Positions 19,385-28,790 of a DNA stretch of 64,000 nt are shown here, in pieces (position 1 is the first letter of the stretch; each line of letters opens with the position of its first letter). Below the pieces are notes generated by a model, which saw only the letters and a program-made list of their open reading frames with translations, ran no database searches and had not been told where the DNA came from. Where the stretch lies: assembly GCF_004135585.1 (NCBI RefSeq), contig NZ_CP035501.1:2117501-2181500 (forward strand). The letters run 5' to 3'. This DNA comes from Sphingosinicella sp. BN140058 (GTDB lineage Bacteria; Pseudomonadota; Alphaproteobacteria; Sphingomonadales; Sphingomonadaceae). The translations under genes and the position numbers were made by a program.

Positions 19385-19558
19385 CACCGACAGAACCCCG
19401 CCGACAGCGAGTTCGCGCAGCAGATGATGGGCGCCATCCCGCTCGGCCGCTACGGCAAGGTCGAGGAGATCGCAGGCGCGGTGTCCTTCCTCGCCGGCCC
19501 GGAAGCGAGCTACATTATCGGCACGCCGCTCAACATCGACGGCGGCGCCGCGGCGTAG
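19385..19558 (+). pseudogene. remnant of SDR-family oxidoreductase, C-terminal end
   Basis: The frame ending at TAG 19558 encodes PADSEFAQQMMGAIPLGRYG, then KVEEIAGAVSFLAGPEASYI and GTPLNIDGGAAA. This is the typical C-terminus of a short-chain dehydrogenase/reductase. The preceding DTD...NP part is present only after a one-base frame change near 19395. No Rossmann GxxxGxG part or catalytic YxxxK exists upstream, so this is a 5'-truncated relic. Confidence 0.75.
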
Positions 19559-20160
19559 ACGCGCGATCGGCCCCTCCGCTTTGGCGGAGCGGCCGAGCGA
19601 TCCTGGTGAGCGCATCCCAGATCTCTCATGCCACGGGGGTGACAGGCGTGGGCGAAGAGGCTTCGGCCGATCACGCGTGACGAAGCGCGCTCTGCCCCAT
19701 CGAGGGGCGTCGGCCGCAACCCACCCCTAGCCCCTCCCTGGACAGGGAGGGGAAGATGCCCAGGTGCATGGTGACCACATGCGCTTCGCCCTCGGCCGAG
19801 GGCAGGCACGCCACGGCATCGCTCCAAGTCGCCCGCCGCGACCAGGGAGGCGCGGAGACTCATCCTGATCTCGCCTGGACCCGATCGGCAGCGGCCGGCG
19901 GAATCGCGAGCGTTCCAGGAGCCGGGTCCCGGACGCTGTTTCTTCGGCGTCGCCAATGCGCGACGCGCCTGCGCAGTGCGAATGCCGGGCAAGGCACCGC
20001 AACAATCGACACCAATTCGCCGGCCGCACGACACGGCGCTGACACCCGCCGCATCCAGAAAATCAGCGCGGAGATCCGGCGTCGACCGCCGGCGCCGGCC
20101 ATGCTTTATTCCAGCCGGCGCTGCGCTGCAGCCGCGCTGGGGCAAATGAGGGGATTGAAG
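19559..20160. other. gene-free stretch before the serine hydrolase
   Basis: About 600 bases without a convincing gene. It contains a near-perfect hairpin at 19731-19752. The long frames that cross it are extensions of the downstream gene frame or its shadows. Confidence 0.55.
19731..19752. repeat. perfect hairpin related to the palindromic repeats
   Basis: CCCCTCCCTG and CAGGGAGGGG form a ten-base perfect stem with a GA loop. The arm sequence resembles the CCCCTCC/GGAGGGG arms of the dispersed repeat family. Confidence 0.55.
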
Positions 20161-22218
20161 ATGCGCGTTGCGTTCACGGCCTTGATGTTGCTTTGCGGGA
20201 CCTCCGCGCTCGCCCAGACGGCGGCGACTCCGACAGGAGAGGCGCCAACGGCGCCCGCAGGGGCCTCTTCGCCCACTCCGCCCGCTGCGCTGGAGGCGCC
20301 GGCGACCCCCCTCGCAATCTCGGAGGACCTGCCAAGCAAGACGGCCTCCGGCCTCACCTTCACCGCGCCCAAGGGCTGGTCGATGCGGACCGCGCCGAGC
20401 ATCGTCGAGCTGATCGCGCCCGAGGGCGATTTCCGGATGGCGATCGTCGAGGTCGGCGCTGCCGCGGATGCCAAGGCGGCGGCGGCCGCGGCCTGGGCGC
20501 GGTTCGCGGCGGCGGAGGCGCGGCCGGCCAAGCTCGTCACCGCACGCGCTGCGCGCAATGGCTGGGACGAACGCCAGGTGGTGGATTACGAAGTCTCGCC
20601 CAACGAGAAAAGAGTCATGCAGTCGATCGCCTTTCGCAAGGGCACGGAATGGACGGTCGGAATCATCGCCGGATCGGAAGCGACCGCCGAGAAGCGCGGC
20701 GCCGCGCTCGGCCTCGTCGCCTCCAGCCTGCGCCCGGCGGGCTATACGCGCGAGAGCTTCGCCGGCCGCGCCGCCAAGCCGATGGACGCCGCGCGGATCG
20801 CGCAGCTTCGCGCCTTCCTCGAGCAGGGGATGAAGGAGCTCGGCGTACCCGGCGTCGCCTTCGCGCTGACCGACCGCACCCACACTTTCCATGCGGAAGG
20901 GATCGGCGTCCGCGAGCTCGGCAAGCCGACCAAGGTCGATGCCGACAGCACATTCATGATCGCGTCCAACACCAAGGGCATGGCGACCCTGCTGCTCGCC
21001 AAATTGGTCGACGAGGGCAAATTGCGCTGGGACCAGAAGGTCACCGACGTCTATCCTGCCTTCAAGCTCGGCAGCCCGGAGACCACGTCGAAGGTGCTGA
21101 TCCGGCACCTGGTGTGCGCCTGCACCGGCCTGCCGCGCAAGGATTTCGAGTGGATCTTCAACACCAACGCCAAAACGCCGGCTTCCGACACCTTCCGCCA
21201 GCTCGCGGCGACGCAGCCGACCAGCGGCTTCGGCGAGGTGTTCCAGTACAACAATCTGATGGCCTCGGCGGCGGGCTATGTCGGCGGCCATATCGTCCAT
21301 CCGGAGCTTGAGCTCGGCGCGGCGTTCGACCGGGCGATGGAGGAGAAGGTGTTCGGGCCGCTCGGCATGCGCGACACGACGTTCGACTTCGGCCGCGCGA
21401 CCGCCGGCAATTGGGCGCGCCCGCACAGCGACGGCATGGACAGCAAGCCGACCCCGATCCTGGAGGCGGGCATGGCGTTCAACCGCGCGATCGCGCCGTT
21501 CCGACCAGCCGGCGGCGCCTGGTCGAGCGCCAACGACCTGATCAAATATGTCCGCTTCGAGCTCAACGAGGGCAAGACCGACGACGGGCGGCAATGGGTG
21601 TCGGCCAAGAATCTGCTCGAGCGGCGGGTGGCGAACGTGCCGGTCGGCGAGGATATCGTCTACGGCATGGGCCTGGAGACCAACACATACTGGGGCGTGC
21701 CGGTCGTCCACCATGGCGGCAGCATGGGCGGCTACAAGAGCGACATCGTGATCGTACCCGGCGCCAATCTCGGTGCCGTCATCCTCACCAATTCGGACGA
21801 CGGCCAGGCGCTGCTGCGCCCGTTCATGCGCCGGCTGCTCGAGCTCGTCTATGACGGCAAGCCGGAAGCGGCCGGCGACGTCGCCGCCGCCGCGGCGCGG
21901 ATCAAGGCCGAGGTCGCCAAGGAGCGCGAGCGGCTGACCGTGCCGCCCGATCCCAAGGTGATCGCCGCCCTCGCCCCGGCCTATGTAAGCCCCGAGCTCG
22001 GCCGCCTCGCCCTCACCCGCACCGCCGACGGCGCGACCCTGACGCTGGCCGGATCGCCGATGGCGATCGGCACCCGCGCCAATGACGACGGCACGACCTC
22101 GCTGGTCGTCATCGATCCGACCTTCCTCGGCTTCCCGCTGGTGGTGGCGAACGAGGGCGGCAAGCGGAGGCTGATCGCGCGGGATGGGCAGCATGAATAT
22201 GTGTTTGAGGGGGAGTGA
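20161..22218 (+). CDS. secreted serine hydrolase, beta-lactamase/esterase class C fold
   Basis: A 685-residue protein starting with a signal peptide (MRVAFTALMLLCGTSALAQ) and a Pro/Ala linker. An N-terminal beta domain (about residues 55-195) precedes the serine beta-lactamase-like domain. The catalytic set is complete: Ser269-x-x-Lys272 (SNTK), Tyr363-x-Asn365 (YNN) and a His-Gly-Gly motif at 518-520. A C-terminal DUF3471-like domain follows. Such enzymes are D-aminopeptidases, esterases or penicillin-binding relatives, and the substrate is unknown. ATG at 20161 has a GAGGGG site and the signal peptide; in-frame sequence upstream of it lacks family similarity. Confidence 0.9.
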   Translation: MRVAFTALMLLCGTSALAQTAATPTGEAPTAPAGASSPTPPAALEAPATPLAISEDLPSKTASGLTFTAPKGWSMRTAPSIVELIAPEGDFRMAIVEVGAAADAKAAAAAAWARFAAAEARPAKLVTARAARNGWDERQVVDYEVSPNEKRVMQSIAFRKGTEWTVGIIAGSEATAEKRGAALGLVASSLRPAGYTRESFAGRAAKPMDAARIAQLRAFLEQGMKELGVPGVAFALTDRTHTFHAEGIGVRELGKPTKVDADSTFMIASNTKGMATLLLAKLVDEGKLRWDQKVTDVYPAFKLGSPETTSKVLIRHLVCACTGLPRKDFEWIFNTNAKTPASDTFRQLAATQPTSGFGEVFQYNNLMASAAGYVGGHIVHPELELGAAFDRAMEEKVFGPLGMRDTTFDFGRATAGNWARPHSDGMDSKPTPILEAGMAFNRAIAPFRPAGGAWSSANDLIKYVRFELNEGKTDDGRQWVSAKNLLERRVANVPVGEDIVYGMGLETNTYWGVPVVHHGGSMGGYKSDIVIVPGANLGAVILTNSDDGQALLRPFMRRLLELVYDGKPEAAGDVAAAAARIKAEVAKERERLTVPPDPKVIAALAPAYVSPELGRLALTRTADGATLTLAGSPMAIGTRANDDGTTSLVVIDPTFLGFPLVVANEGGKRRLIARDGQHEYVFEGE

Positions 22219-22552
22219 TGGGTGGGGTGGCGCGGCGCGGCGCGGCATATCTTACTATATTGGGTCGGACGAAGAGATCTGCCGTCGCACGAGCCGGACC
22301 GTTTCCCCGCGCCTGGAGCATCGGCAGCTTGCGACCAAACCCGGTCCTTCCTGCTCAACAAGCCGAACGACCGGTTCTTGAGCGAGCTGCCGTTCGCGCC
22401 TCGGGAACCCGCCCGACGGCTCCGCGCATAATCGGATGTTCCGTCAGACGCCCGTCCTCCCCAAGAGCGGACATTCCAAGCTCGACGGAGAAACACGGTT
22501 GATGTCGCTCATTGCGCTGGAGGTTCTCCTGCCGCGCACCTATCGTTTCTAA
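22219..22552. other. gene-free left border of the CHAT/ABC-3C island
   Basis: A 334-base gap without recognisable genes. It begins with a GGCGC-rich run followed by an AT-richer patch (22246-22262). No attachment site or tRNA was found. Confidence 0.5.
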
Positions 22553-25500
22553 ATGCACGGAGAGAGAGAAAATCAGGAACTAGGCGTAGAAGGCGACATC
22601 GCAGCGCCACCGGAGCGCAGGATCAGCAGCGACAAGGAACTGCTCGCGGCGATCTCGGACTTTTATGCCCGGAACCCGCATGTCATCGGGAGCGGCGATA
22701 TACTGACCGTCACCGGAGGCAAGCCAGCCACGCGGGCGGGCATGGTCGCCGCGTCCCTCGCCGGTCTCGCGGTCGAGGGCGGGGAGCCGGCGATGCAGCG
22801 GATTATAATCGTGATACCGCCCGGCGATGACGTCACGGAGGCCGACAGTCGCGCCTGGGAAAGCTTCGGGAAGTCCTTCGAGATGCTCGCCCGCCGCCCG
22901 CTCGAAGCAGATGAGGCCGCGTGGTTCCGAGATCGCCTGACCGTCCAGGCGGCGACCGATGGCCGGCCTGCCAGTCTTCTGGCGCTGATGGCCGAGCAGC
23001 CCGAACGAACCGCCATCATCGTAGTCGAGGCGGCGGGATACCGGGACGACGCGATCGCGCCCTTTGTCGCCGAGGGTGCCCAGACCCCGCTGATCCCGGA
23101 GGACGTCTGGGCGCCTCAGGTTCACGCTCTTGCAGTCGCAGCCGCGCCAATTGCTCGGGAGCGGCATCTCTACGTCGCCCTCGACGTCAACGAGAGTTCG
23201 CCGATCCGGCCGGCGCTTGGCGACCTCATCCTATCGGTCGATGGCTTTGGGGTGATGGGATCGACCGCGGACGAAAGCGCCGAAAGCATTCTCGCCCGAC
23301 GCGTCGATGCCTGGGATCGGTGGATCGCCCTCGGTCAGGCTGGGCGCGCGCTGGCGGACGTCGATGCGCTGCCCCCGGTGACAGACCCAAAGAAGCCTTT
23401 TATCAGGGTACAACTGCTGCACAAGGCAGGGCTTCGTCTCGAGGCCCTGGCGCTTATCCGGAGCGAGTTCCTGGCTCGCGACGAACTCGACCCGTCCACC
23501 CGGGTCCGGCTTGGACGTATCGCTGAGGATGCCGGCGCGGCACAGCTCGCAGCCGAACTCATCGCGCCCTGTATCGATGCCCTCGAGAGCCGCGAGGACC
23601 TAGAGTCTGCGCTCGGGACGCTTGAGCATCGGGACGAGGCACTTGCGGCGCGCATCGCGACCCGGCTCGAGGCCCGCTTTCCCAACGCCCAAGGCGTGCG
23701 CCGGCACCGGCGCCAGCTGCTGCTGCGTGCCCGCGACCATTCGGGTCTCGCTGAGCTCCTTCGCGAGAGCGATGCGGCCCGGGCCGACTTTCATGCCCGC
23801 CTTGCCGAGGCATTCGCCGGCACCGCCGTTCCGGACTATGTTGGCCTTATCCAGTCAAGTGACACGGCAGAGATCTCCGACGGCTATCGGCTGGCGAGCA
23901 TCGTGGATGCCCTTGCGCGCGGCCTCATCTGGCATGCGTTCGATCTCGTCGGCGATGTCCCCAAAGGACTGGCACAGGCCGAACGCTGGGAAGGGCTTGC
24001 GCTCGAGGTCCTCGAACGCGGCTTTCTCCAGGCCGGGCCGGAGGGCGGGCCTGCTGCTGGGATCGAGGCGACCGAGGCGCTGCTCGGCAAGCTCATCGAG
24101 CGGCTGGCTGGCGAACCGATGAACGCGCGCCTGAGAAGCGGCATCGTCAACCTGCTCAAGCCCGATGTGGCTGGTACGACGGGGCTCGCCTTGATTGCAA
24201 AGCATGTCCTCGACCTGGCAGGCCGGCCCGTTGCGGTCGACAAGGGTGCGAAGGAAGGCTCGGCGAACGCGGGGTGGATGATGGAGCACAAGCCATTTCT
24301 CCAGCGTGCGCTCAACTGGCTTCAGGCCGAGCAGCCAATCATCATCGGCAAGCTGGCCCTGCCTCTGGAACTCCTGACCGAGAGCCCGGACGAAGCCATC
24401 TCAGCGCTCTCATCCTATGTCGAGCGAGCTCCCATCTCGGATGACAGCGACATCCAATCGGTCCAGCTGCACCTTGCGCTCGCCGCCGCGATCGCACCGC
24501 ACGCGGCCGACCCCGACATCGACCTCAGGCTTTACCGGCTGGCAGCCGGCAAGATTGCGAGCAGTGGCTTCGCCCAGACAGGCCGCGACCTCGTCGAAGC
24601 GGCCGTCCAGGCCGGGACCGCAACGTCGCGGCGCCGTCGCCTTGCCTGGTTCGCCGTGGCCGACACCTATCACCGGACCGGCGACCATCTGACTGGTCTG
24701 GTGGCGCTCGCCTGCGCCTTTGCCGCGGACGATCGGGCGGACGAGGAGGAACTCTGGCAGGAGGTTTACGGGCTGACCCGCCTCCTGCGTGACATCGGCC
24801 TGTTCGACACCGCGCTCGCCATGGTCGACAAGGGGCGCGAACTGCTCGAGCGGATGAAGCTCACCAAAACCTATGGTCACCGCCTCGATCTTCTCGCCTT
24901 GCAGGTTCGCCTGGCCCGGCGCGACCGTGAGGATCCAGACGAGCTTGCAGCGCTGCTCGCCGAGGCAACGGCGATCGGGAGGACCGTCCTCGATCATCGG
25001 GACCAGACAGCGCCGTCCGGCATCATCCTGGGACAGCTCATTCGCGACGCTCGCGAACGCGGTGTAGAGGTGCCGGGTGAGTCCGAGGAGATTTTTGCCG
25101 AACTCAACAGATGGGCCGGCGGCACGCTCGCGACGATGATCGCGGCAACCTCTGCGCCGCTGCCGACACCCACCCACCTGGCAGGGCTCGCCGCCGCGAT
25201 ACCAACTGCACGTTACGCCGAAGATGTCGGCTTCGACATGGGGAACATCGCTTTCCTTGCGCAGCGGACCCTTGCCAGCGCCGACATTCTGGCCGCGCCG
25301 GAGGATGTAAGCTTCGCGCTCGAACTTCTCGCCGATCGCGGCACCGCGCTGCCCAACTGGGACGAGGCGGCCGCGCCGCCAGCGGTGCCACAGCAGGATG
25401 AGCCGGCAGCCATCGCGCGAGCGATTTCGACGGACGGCGTCGATGTCCTTCAACTTGGCTTCGATGCCAGAGGGCGCCTGATCCGGCTTGCTGCCAGCGG

Positions 25501-26398
25501 CGGCGCGCTGGCAAAGCCTGTCGCGGAAGACGGCGACAAATTCTCGCGTGCCGCCTTCCATGTCTGGTCGCAGGCCTTCCCTTACCGCTACGGGGTCGAT
25601 GAAAGCCCGAACCTCTTCTACCGCACGACCGAACCCCTGCAGCTGAGCTGGTCCGCAGAGCGCCCGACCATCATCTCGGCGTCGAGCGAGCTTCAGTCCT
25701 TCCCGCCCAACATCTTCTACGACGGAACCGAGTTCCTGGGTCGCAAGGCGCCAGTGGCGGCCGTGCCATCGCTTTCCTGGTTGAGCGGCGCCCTCGAACG
25801 CAATCACAAGGGCGATGGCCGCCGCGTCGCATGGATCTCCACGGCCGAGGGCGATGACGGTCGCTCGACCCTGACCCTGCTCGCGCAGCGGCTCGATGGC
25901 CCGTTCATGGACCATGGCTTCGAGGTCGACCATGGCGGGACCTTGCCGGAGCGCTTCGCCGGAGCTTCGATCGCGGTGCTGACGGCGCATGGCGGCGTCA
26001 ACCCCGAGGGTCGCTTCTTCCAGCTGGTCTCCGACGAGGGCGTCCTGAAGGTCTCGGCCGCCGACCTAGCCGCGGCCGTGCGAAACGTCGGCGTCGTCAT
26101 CCTCTTCATCTGCAGCGGGGGGCGCACCGACAAGCATCCCATGGCCAACACGACGCTCGGGCTCGCCAAGCAGGTTCTCGACCGCGGCTGCAGCGCGGTT
26201 ATCGCCTCGCCCTGGCCGCTGGACTCGCAGGTGCCGCCGCACTGGCTCGATGCCTTCCTAGCTCGGTGGGAGGCAGGCGACCGGCTGATGGACGCAGCTT
26301 TTGCGGCCAATCAGGCCGTGGACAAGCGGTTCGCTCTCGACCCTGCGCGGGGGCTCGCGATGACGACCTATGGCGACGGACTGCTGACCAAGCCGTGA
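22553..26398 (+). CDS. large CHAT-domain (caspase-like) protease protein
   Basis: A 1281-residue protein. Residues about 40-220 form an alpha/beta region without a readable nucleotide-binding loop. About 250-980 is alpha-helical, with TPR-like character in places. The C-terminal 200 residues are a CHAT peptidase domain with the catalytic pair His1146 (LTAHGGVN) and Cys1187 (FICSGGR). CHAT proteases cleave partner proteins and occur as effectors in several bacterial conflict systems, including TPR-CHAT proteins of type III-E CRISPR. No signal peptide or membrane segment is seen, so it is cytoplasmic. It is convergent with the neighbouring ABC-3C operon across a 36-base gap. No clear ribosome binding site precedes the ATG. 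Confidence 0.85.
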   Translation: MHGERENQELGVEGDIAAPPERRISSDKELLAAISDFYARNPHVIGSGDILTVTGGKPATRAGMVAASLAGLAVEGGEPAMQRIIIVIPPGDDVTEADSRAWESFGKSFEMLARRPLEADEAAWFRDRLTVQAATDGRPASLLALMAEQPERTAIIVVEAAGYRDDAIAPFVAEGAQTPLIPEDVWAPQVHALAVAAAPIARERHLYVALDVNESSPIRPALGDLILSVDGFGVMGSTADESAESILARRVDAWDRWIALGQAGRALADVDALPPVTDPKKPFIRVQLLHKAGLRLEALALIRSEFLARDELDPSTRVRLGRIAEDAGAAQLAAELIAPCIDALESREDLESALGTLEHRDEALAARIATRLEARFPNAQGVRRHRRQLLLRARDHSGLAELLRESDAARADFHARLAEAFAGTAVPDYVGLIQSSDTAEISDGYRLASIVDALARGLIWHAFDLVGDVPKGLAQAERWEGLALEVLERGFLQAGPEGGPAAGIEATEALLGKLIERLAGEPMNARLRSGIVNLLKPDVAGTTGLALIAKHVLDLAGRPVAVDKGAKEGSANAGWMMEHKPFLQRALNWLQAEQPIIIGKLALPLELLTESPDEAISALSSYVERAPISDDSDIQSVQLHLALAAAIAPHAADPDIDLRLYRLAAGKIASSGFAQTGRDLVEAAVQAGTATSRRRRLAWFAVADTYHRTGDHLTGLVALACAFAADDRADEEELWQEVYGLTRLLRDIGLFDTALAMVDKGRELLERMKLTKTYGHRLDLLALQVRLARRDREDPDELAALLAEATAIGRTVLDHRDQTAPSGIILGQLIRDARERGVEVPGESEEIFAELNRWAGGTLATMIAATSAPLPTPTHLAGLAAAIPTARYAEDVGFDMGNIAFLAQRTLASADILAAPEDVSFALELLADRGTALPNWDEAAAPPAVPQQDEPAAIARAISTDGVDVLQLGFDARGRLIRLAASGGALAKPVAEDGDKFSRAAFHVWSQAFPYRYGVDESPNLFYRTTEPLQLSWSAERPTIISASSELQSFPPNIFYDGTEFLGRKAPVAAVPSLSWLSGALERNHKGDGRRVAWISTAEGDDGRSTLTLLAQRLDGPFMDHGFEVDHGGTLPERFAGASIAVLTAHGGVNPEGRFFQLVSDEGVLKVSAADLAAAVRNVGVVILFICSGGRTDKHPMANTTLGLAKQVLDRGCSAVIASPWPLDSQVPPHWLDAFLARWEAGDRLMDAAFAANQAVDKRFALDPARGLAMTTYGDGLLTKP

Positions 26399-26434
26399 CT
26401 GACTTTCGCCGCGCGCGCCCTACCTGCGTGCGGA

Positions 26435-28303
26435 TCAAACAAAGAGCCCGGCGCGTCCGATACTTGGGTTCTTGGTGAACTGATAATTCGCGTACGGCCT
26501 AACGACATCCTGATCGGACTTGTGATTCTCGATCACGATGAACTGGGCCTGGTGGGTCATGGCCTGCAGGTACCGGTAGAAGTGCGTCGCCACATCGGCT
26601 TTGCGCAATTCCAGCTCGTCGTCGGTTAGATCCTCGAAGCGATCCTCTTCCGCGGGACGATAAGCGAAGAGGGGCGAATCGAGGATGACGAAACCCGGAT
26701 GCGGTCGTCCCTTCTCGATGCAATAGACGAGCACGCCGATCTTGAACGCGGCATGGAGGAGCGCTCGAACGCCAGCGCCGTTGTCGCGGCGGCGCTTGCC
26801 GTCGACGACGATGTCTTGGTCACCCTTCTCGAAATGCACCGCGTCGGCGCCGGGATAGTTCCACGCCTTCAGGACCTGCTTCACCACCGTCGATAGTTCG
26901 TGTGCCTCGCTGTTTGATAGATCGAGATTCACGTCGATGCCGTCGGCGCGTTGTCGCGACTGCACGGCCGTTGCCTTGATCCGCGAGATCTGCGCCTCAA
27001 GGTCGGAAACCCGGCGCCTGTTCTCCAACTCGGATTCGAGCTTTTCGCAACGCTCGCTGGCGCCAAGGAAGATGGACCGCGCCGACACCTCGCTCTGTGC
27101 AGCTTGGACTCGGGCGAGACGCGCTTTGTTGAGGCTTTCAGTGGCGACGACGATGAGCCGTTCAACCTCGACGATTTCGGCATCGGCATCGGCGGCCGCG
27201 GCGGCGAGGTCACGGGCCTCGGCCCGAATCTTCTCCATCTCCAGCTCCACGGCGTGTCGCTGCTCCTCGATGTCACCAAGGCCATGGTCGTGCTTTTGAT
27301 GGTCGGGAGATGCGCCGCACAGCGGGCAATTGATCGTGGCAAAGCGTTGCAGGAGAAAGCCGCCTTCCTCTAGGCCTTCCAGACGGTCGATATCGGAGGC
27401 GTAGACGCGCGCGAGCTCATCGAAACGCACCTTTAGCGCATTCAGCTCCGCGATCCGCGCCTGGTAGCCTTGAATATCATCGGAGAAGCGGCGCTCCTCG
27501 AGCGCTAGCGCGTCCAGACTGTTCTGGCGCTCTTCCACTGCTTCGAGAAGATCGGCCTTTTCTCGCTCGGCGGTCGCAAGATCGGCAATGACCGCAGTGG
27601 TTTCGACGGTATCATCGATCACTTTTCGCAATTGCTCGGCCATCTGAGAGAGGAGTTCGATTTGCCCCTCCTTTGCAGCCTTGAGCTGATCTCCGGACCG
27701 CACCTGCGCGATCGAGGAGCCGTCCACACCGGTGAGGAGGAACTTGAGGAGCCCCTTGTCTTCCGAGGTAACAGTGGTGTTGTGCGCGAGCAGCAAGCTC
27801 TTTTCGTCGATCATCCTCGTTTCGTCGATGAGCAGGTAGCGCATGATGACGCGCAACGAGAACGGCGTCTTTTCCGCTCGTTCGTTCTTCAAAAGCTGCG
27901 CTTCACGGTAGCCAACGCTCGAGAGCAGAAATCGCGAGACGTTGGGCGAGCTGACGTGCTTTCGTGAGAACACCTCGTACCCAGGCGAGCCTTCACCAAC
28001 GGTTTGGAGATGTCCGTCGGCCTTGTAGATGTCACCGCCCAAAGCGGATGAGCGCAAGGTGACTTGATGATCGCCAGGGAGGGTGAGCCACAGGAGATAA
28101 TTGTCCACGCCCTTGCCTTCCGGAGGCAGGGTCGGAAGCTCTCCGCCAAGGAGGTAGTCGATCGACTTGCGCACAAACGATTTGCCCGTGTTCGAAGCAC
28201 CCCAGATGATGTTCACGCCCGACTTGAATTGAACCGAAACCGGTATTCGCTCGGGGCCGGTGAACATCAGCCGGTCGATGATGATCCTGCGCCGGTCAGA
28301 CAT
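26435..28303 (-). CDS. ABC-3C-type ATPase with coiled coil and zinc hook
   Basis: A 622-residue SMC/Rad50-like ATPase. Walker A is GASNTGKS at residues 35-42. A long coiled coil (about 205-320 and 340-470) is interrupted by a CPLCG zinc-hook motif at 326-330. The C-terminal half has FVILDSPLF as Walker B and an IVIENH switch-like motif. This architecture fits the DUF3732-related ATPases of ABC-three-component systems, where the ATPase is thought to sense nucleoprotein cues and license an effector. It is the last gene of the operon and overlaps the middle component by eight bases. Confidence 0.82.
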   Translation of the reverse strand: MSDRRRIIIDRLMFTGPERIPVSVQFKSGVNIIWGASNTGKSFVRKSIDYLLGGELPTLPPEGKGVDNYLLWLTLPGDHQVTLRSSALGGDIYKADGHLQTVGEGSPGYEVFSRKHVSSPNVSRFLLSSVGYREAQLLKNERAEKTPFSLRVIMRYLLIDETRMIDEKSLLLAHNTTVTSEDKGLLKFLLTGVDGSSIAQVRSGDQLKAAKEGQIELLSQMAEQLRKVIDDTVETTAVIADLATAEREKADLLEAVEERQNSLDALALEERRFSDDIQGYQARIAELNALKVRFDELARVYASDIDRLEGLEEGGFLLQRFATINCPLCGASPDHQKHDHGLGDIEEQRHAVELEMEKIRAEARDLAAAAADADAEIVEVERLIVVATESLNKARLARVQAAQSEVSARSIFLGASERCEKLESELENRRRVSDLEAQISRIKATAVQSRQRADGIDVNLDLSNSEAHELSTVVKQVLKAWNYPGADAVHFEKGDQDIVVDGKRRRDNGAGVRALLHAAFKIGVLVYCIEKGRPHPGFVILDSPLFAYRPAEEDRFEDLTDDELELRKADVATHFYRYLQAMTHQAQFIVIENHKSDQDVVRPYANYQFTKNPSIGRAGLFV

Positions 28304-28790
28304 TATCCGGAGCCCTGCCGACGATCTCGTGAGACCAGCGCTCCAGACCGTCCTTCAGACCTTGGATGAAGACGTCGACACCTTGATCAGCAGCCTCCCG
28401 TGCGAGCCATTGGGCCGCTTTGGCGAGGCGGCGATTATAGGCGCTACCGAAAAGATCGATCATCGCTGTTGCCGTTTCGTGCGCCCGAAACGCGATGCCG
28501 CTGCCCGTAAAGACCTGTTCGACAAGCGATGCGCGGGCCATCAGCAGCAGGCCCTCTTCAACCAGGTGTCGGCGCACGAAATACTCGCCGGCACGGGCAT
28601 TGATCTCGGGGTGAAGACTGGGTGGGCCGCCAACGTCGCCGGTGTGGACAATGTAATAGTCCAGTAGCGACATGGTCGCGAGGTCGAAGGCCTGGGGCGC
28701 AAAGGCGTCGAGAATGATAAGCGCCCGCACGCCTGCTTCGAGCGGAGTGTTGAAGAGTTGCGGCTGGGCGATGGGCAAGGTCAGGCCCAC
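28296..28790 (-). CDS. ABC-3C middle component (MC2-like)
   Basis: A 164-residue all-helical protein with QLFNTPLEAGVRALIILDAF, LLDYYIVHTGDV and EEGLLLMARASLVEQVF. This is the pattern of the small middle component (type 2) that links effector and ATPase in ABC-three-component systems. GTG at 28790 is chosen because the family starts shortly before the FNTPLE motif and because it overlaps the effector stop by ten bases. GTG at 28823 is the alternative. It sits between effector and ATPase with overlaps on both sides, so the three products are probably made in fixed ratio. Confidence 0.75.
   Translation of the reverse strand: MGLTLPIAQPQLFNTPLEAGVRALIILDAFAPQAFDLATMSLLDYYIVHTGDVGGPPSLHPEINARAGEYFVRRHLVEEGLLLMARASLVEQVFTGSGIAFRAHETATAMIDLFGSAYNRRLAKAAQWLAREAADQGVDVFIQGLKDGLERWSHEIVGRAPDNV

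Noticed and set aside
19510..22248. Minus-strand open frame of 912 codons
   Set aside because: Antisense of the secreted serine hydrolase; the plus strand has signal peptide and catalytic motifs.
22690..22760. Possible P-loop in the N-terminus of the CHAT protein (TVTGGKPATRAG)
   Set aside because: It lacks the GK(S/T) ending and the spacing of a Walker A motif, so a nucleotide-binding domain is not claimed.
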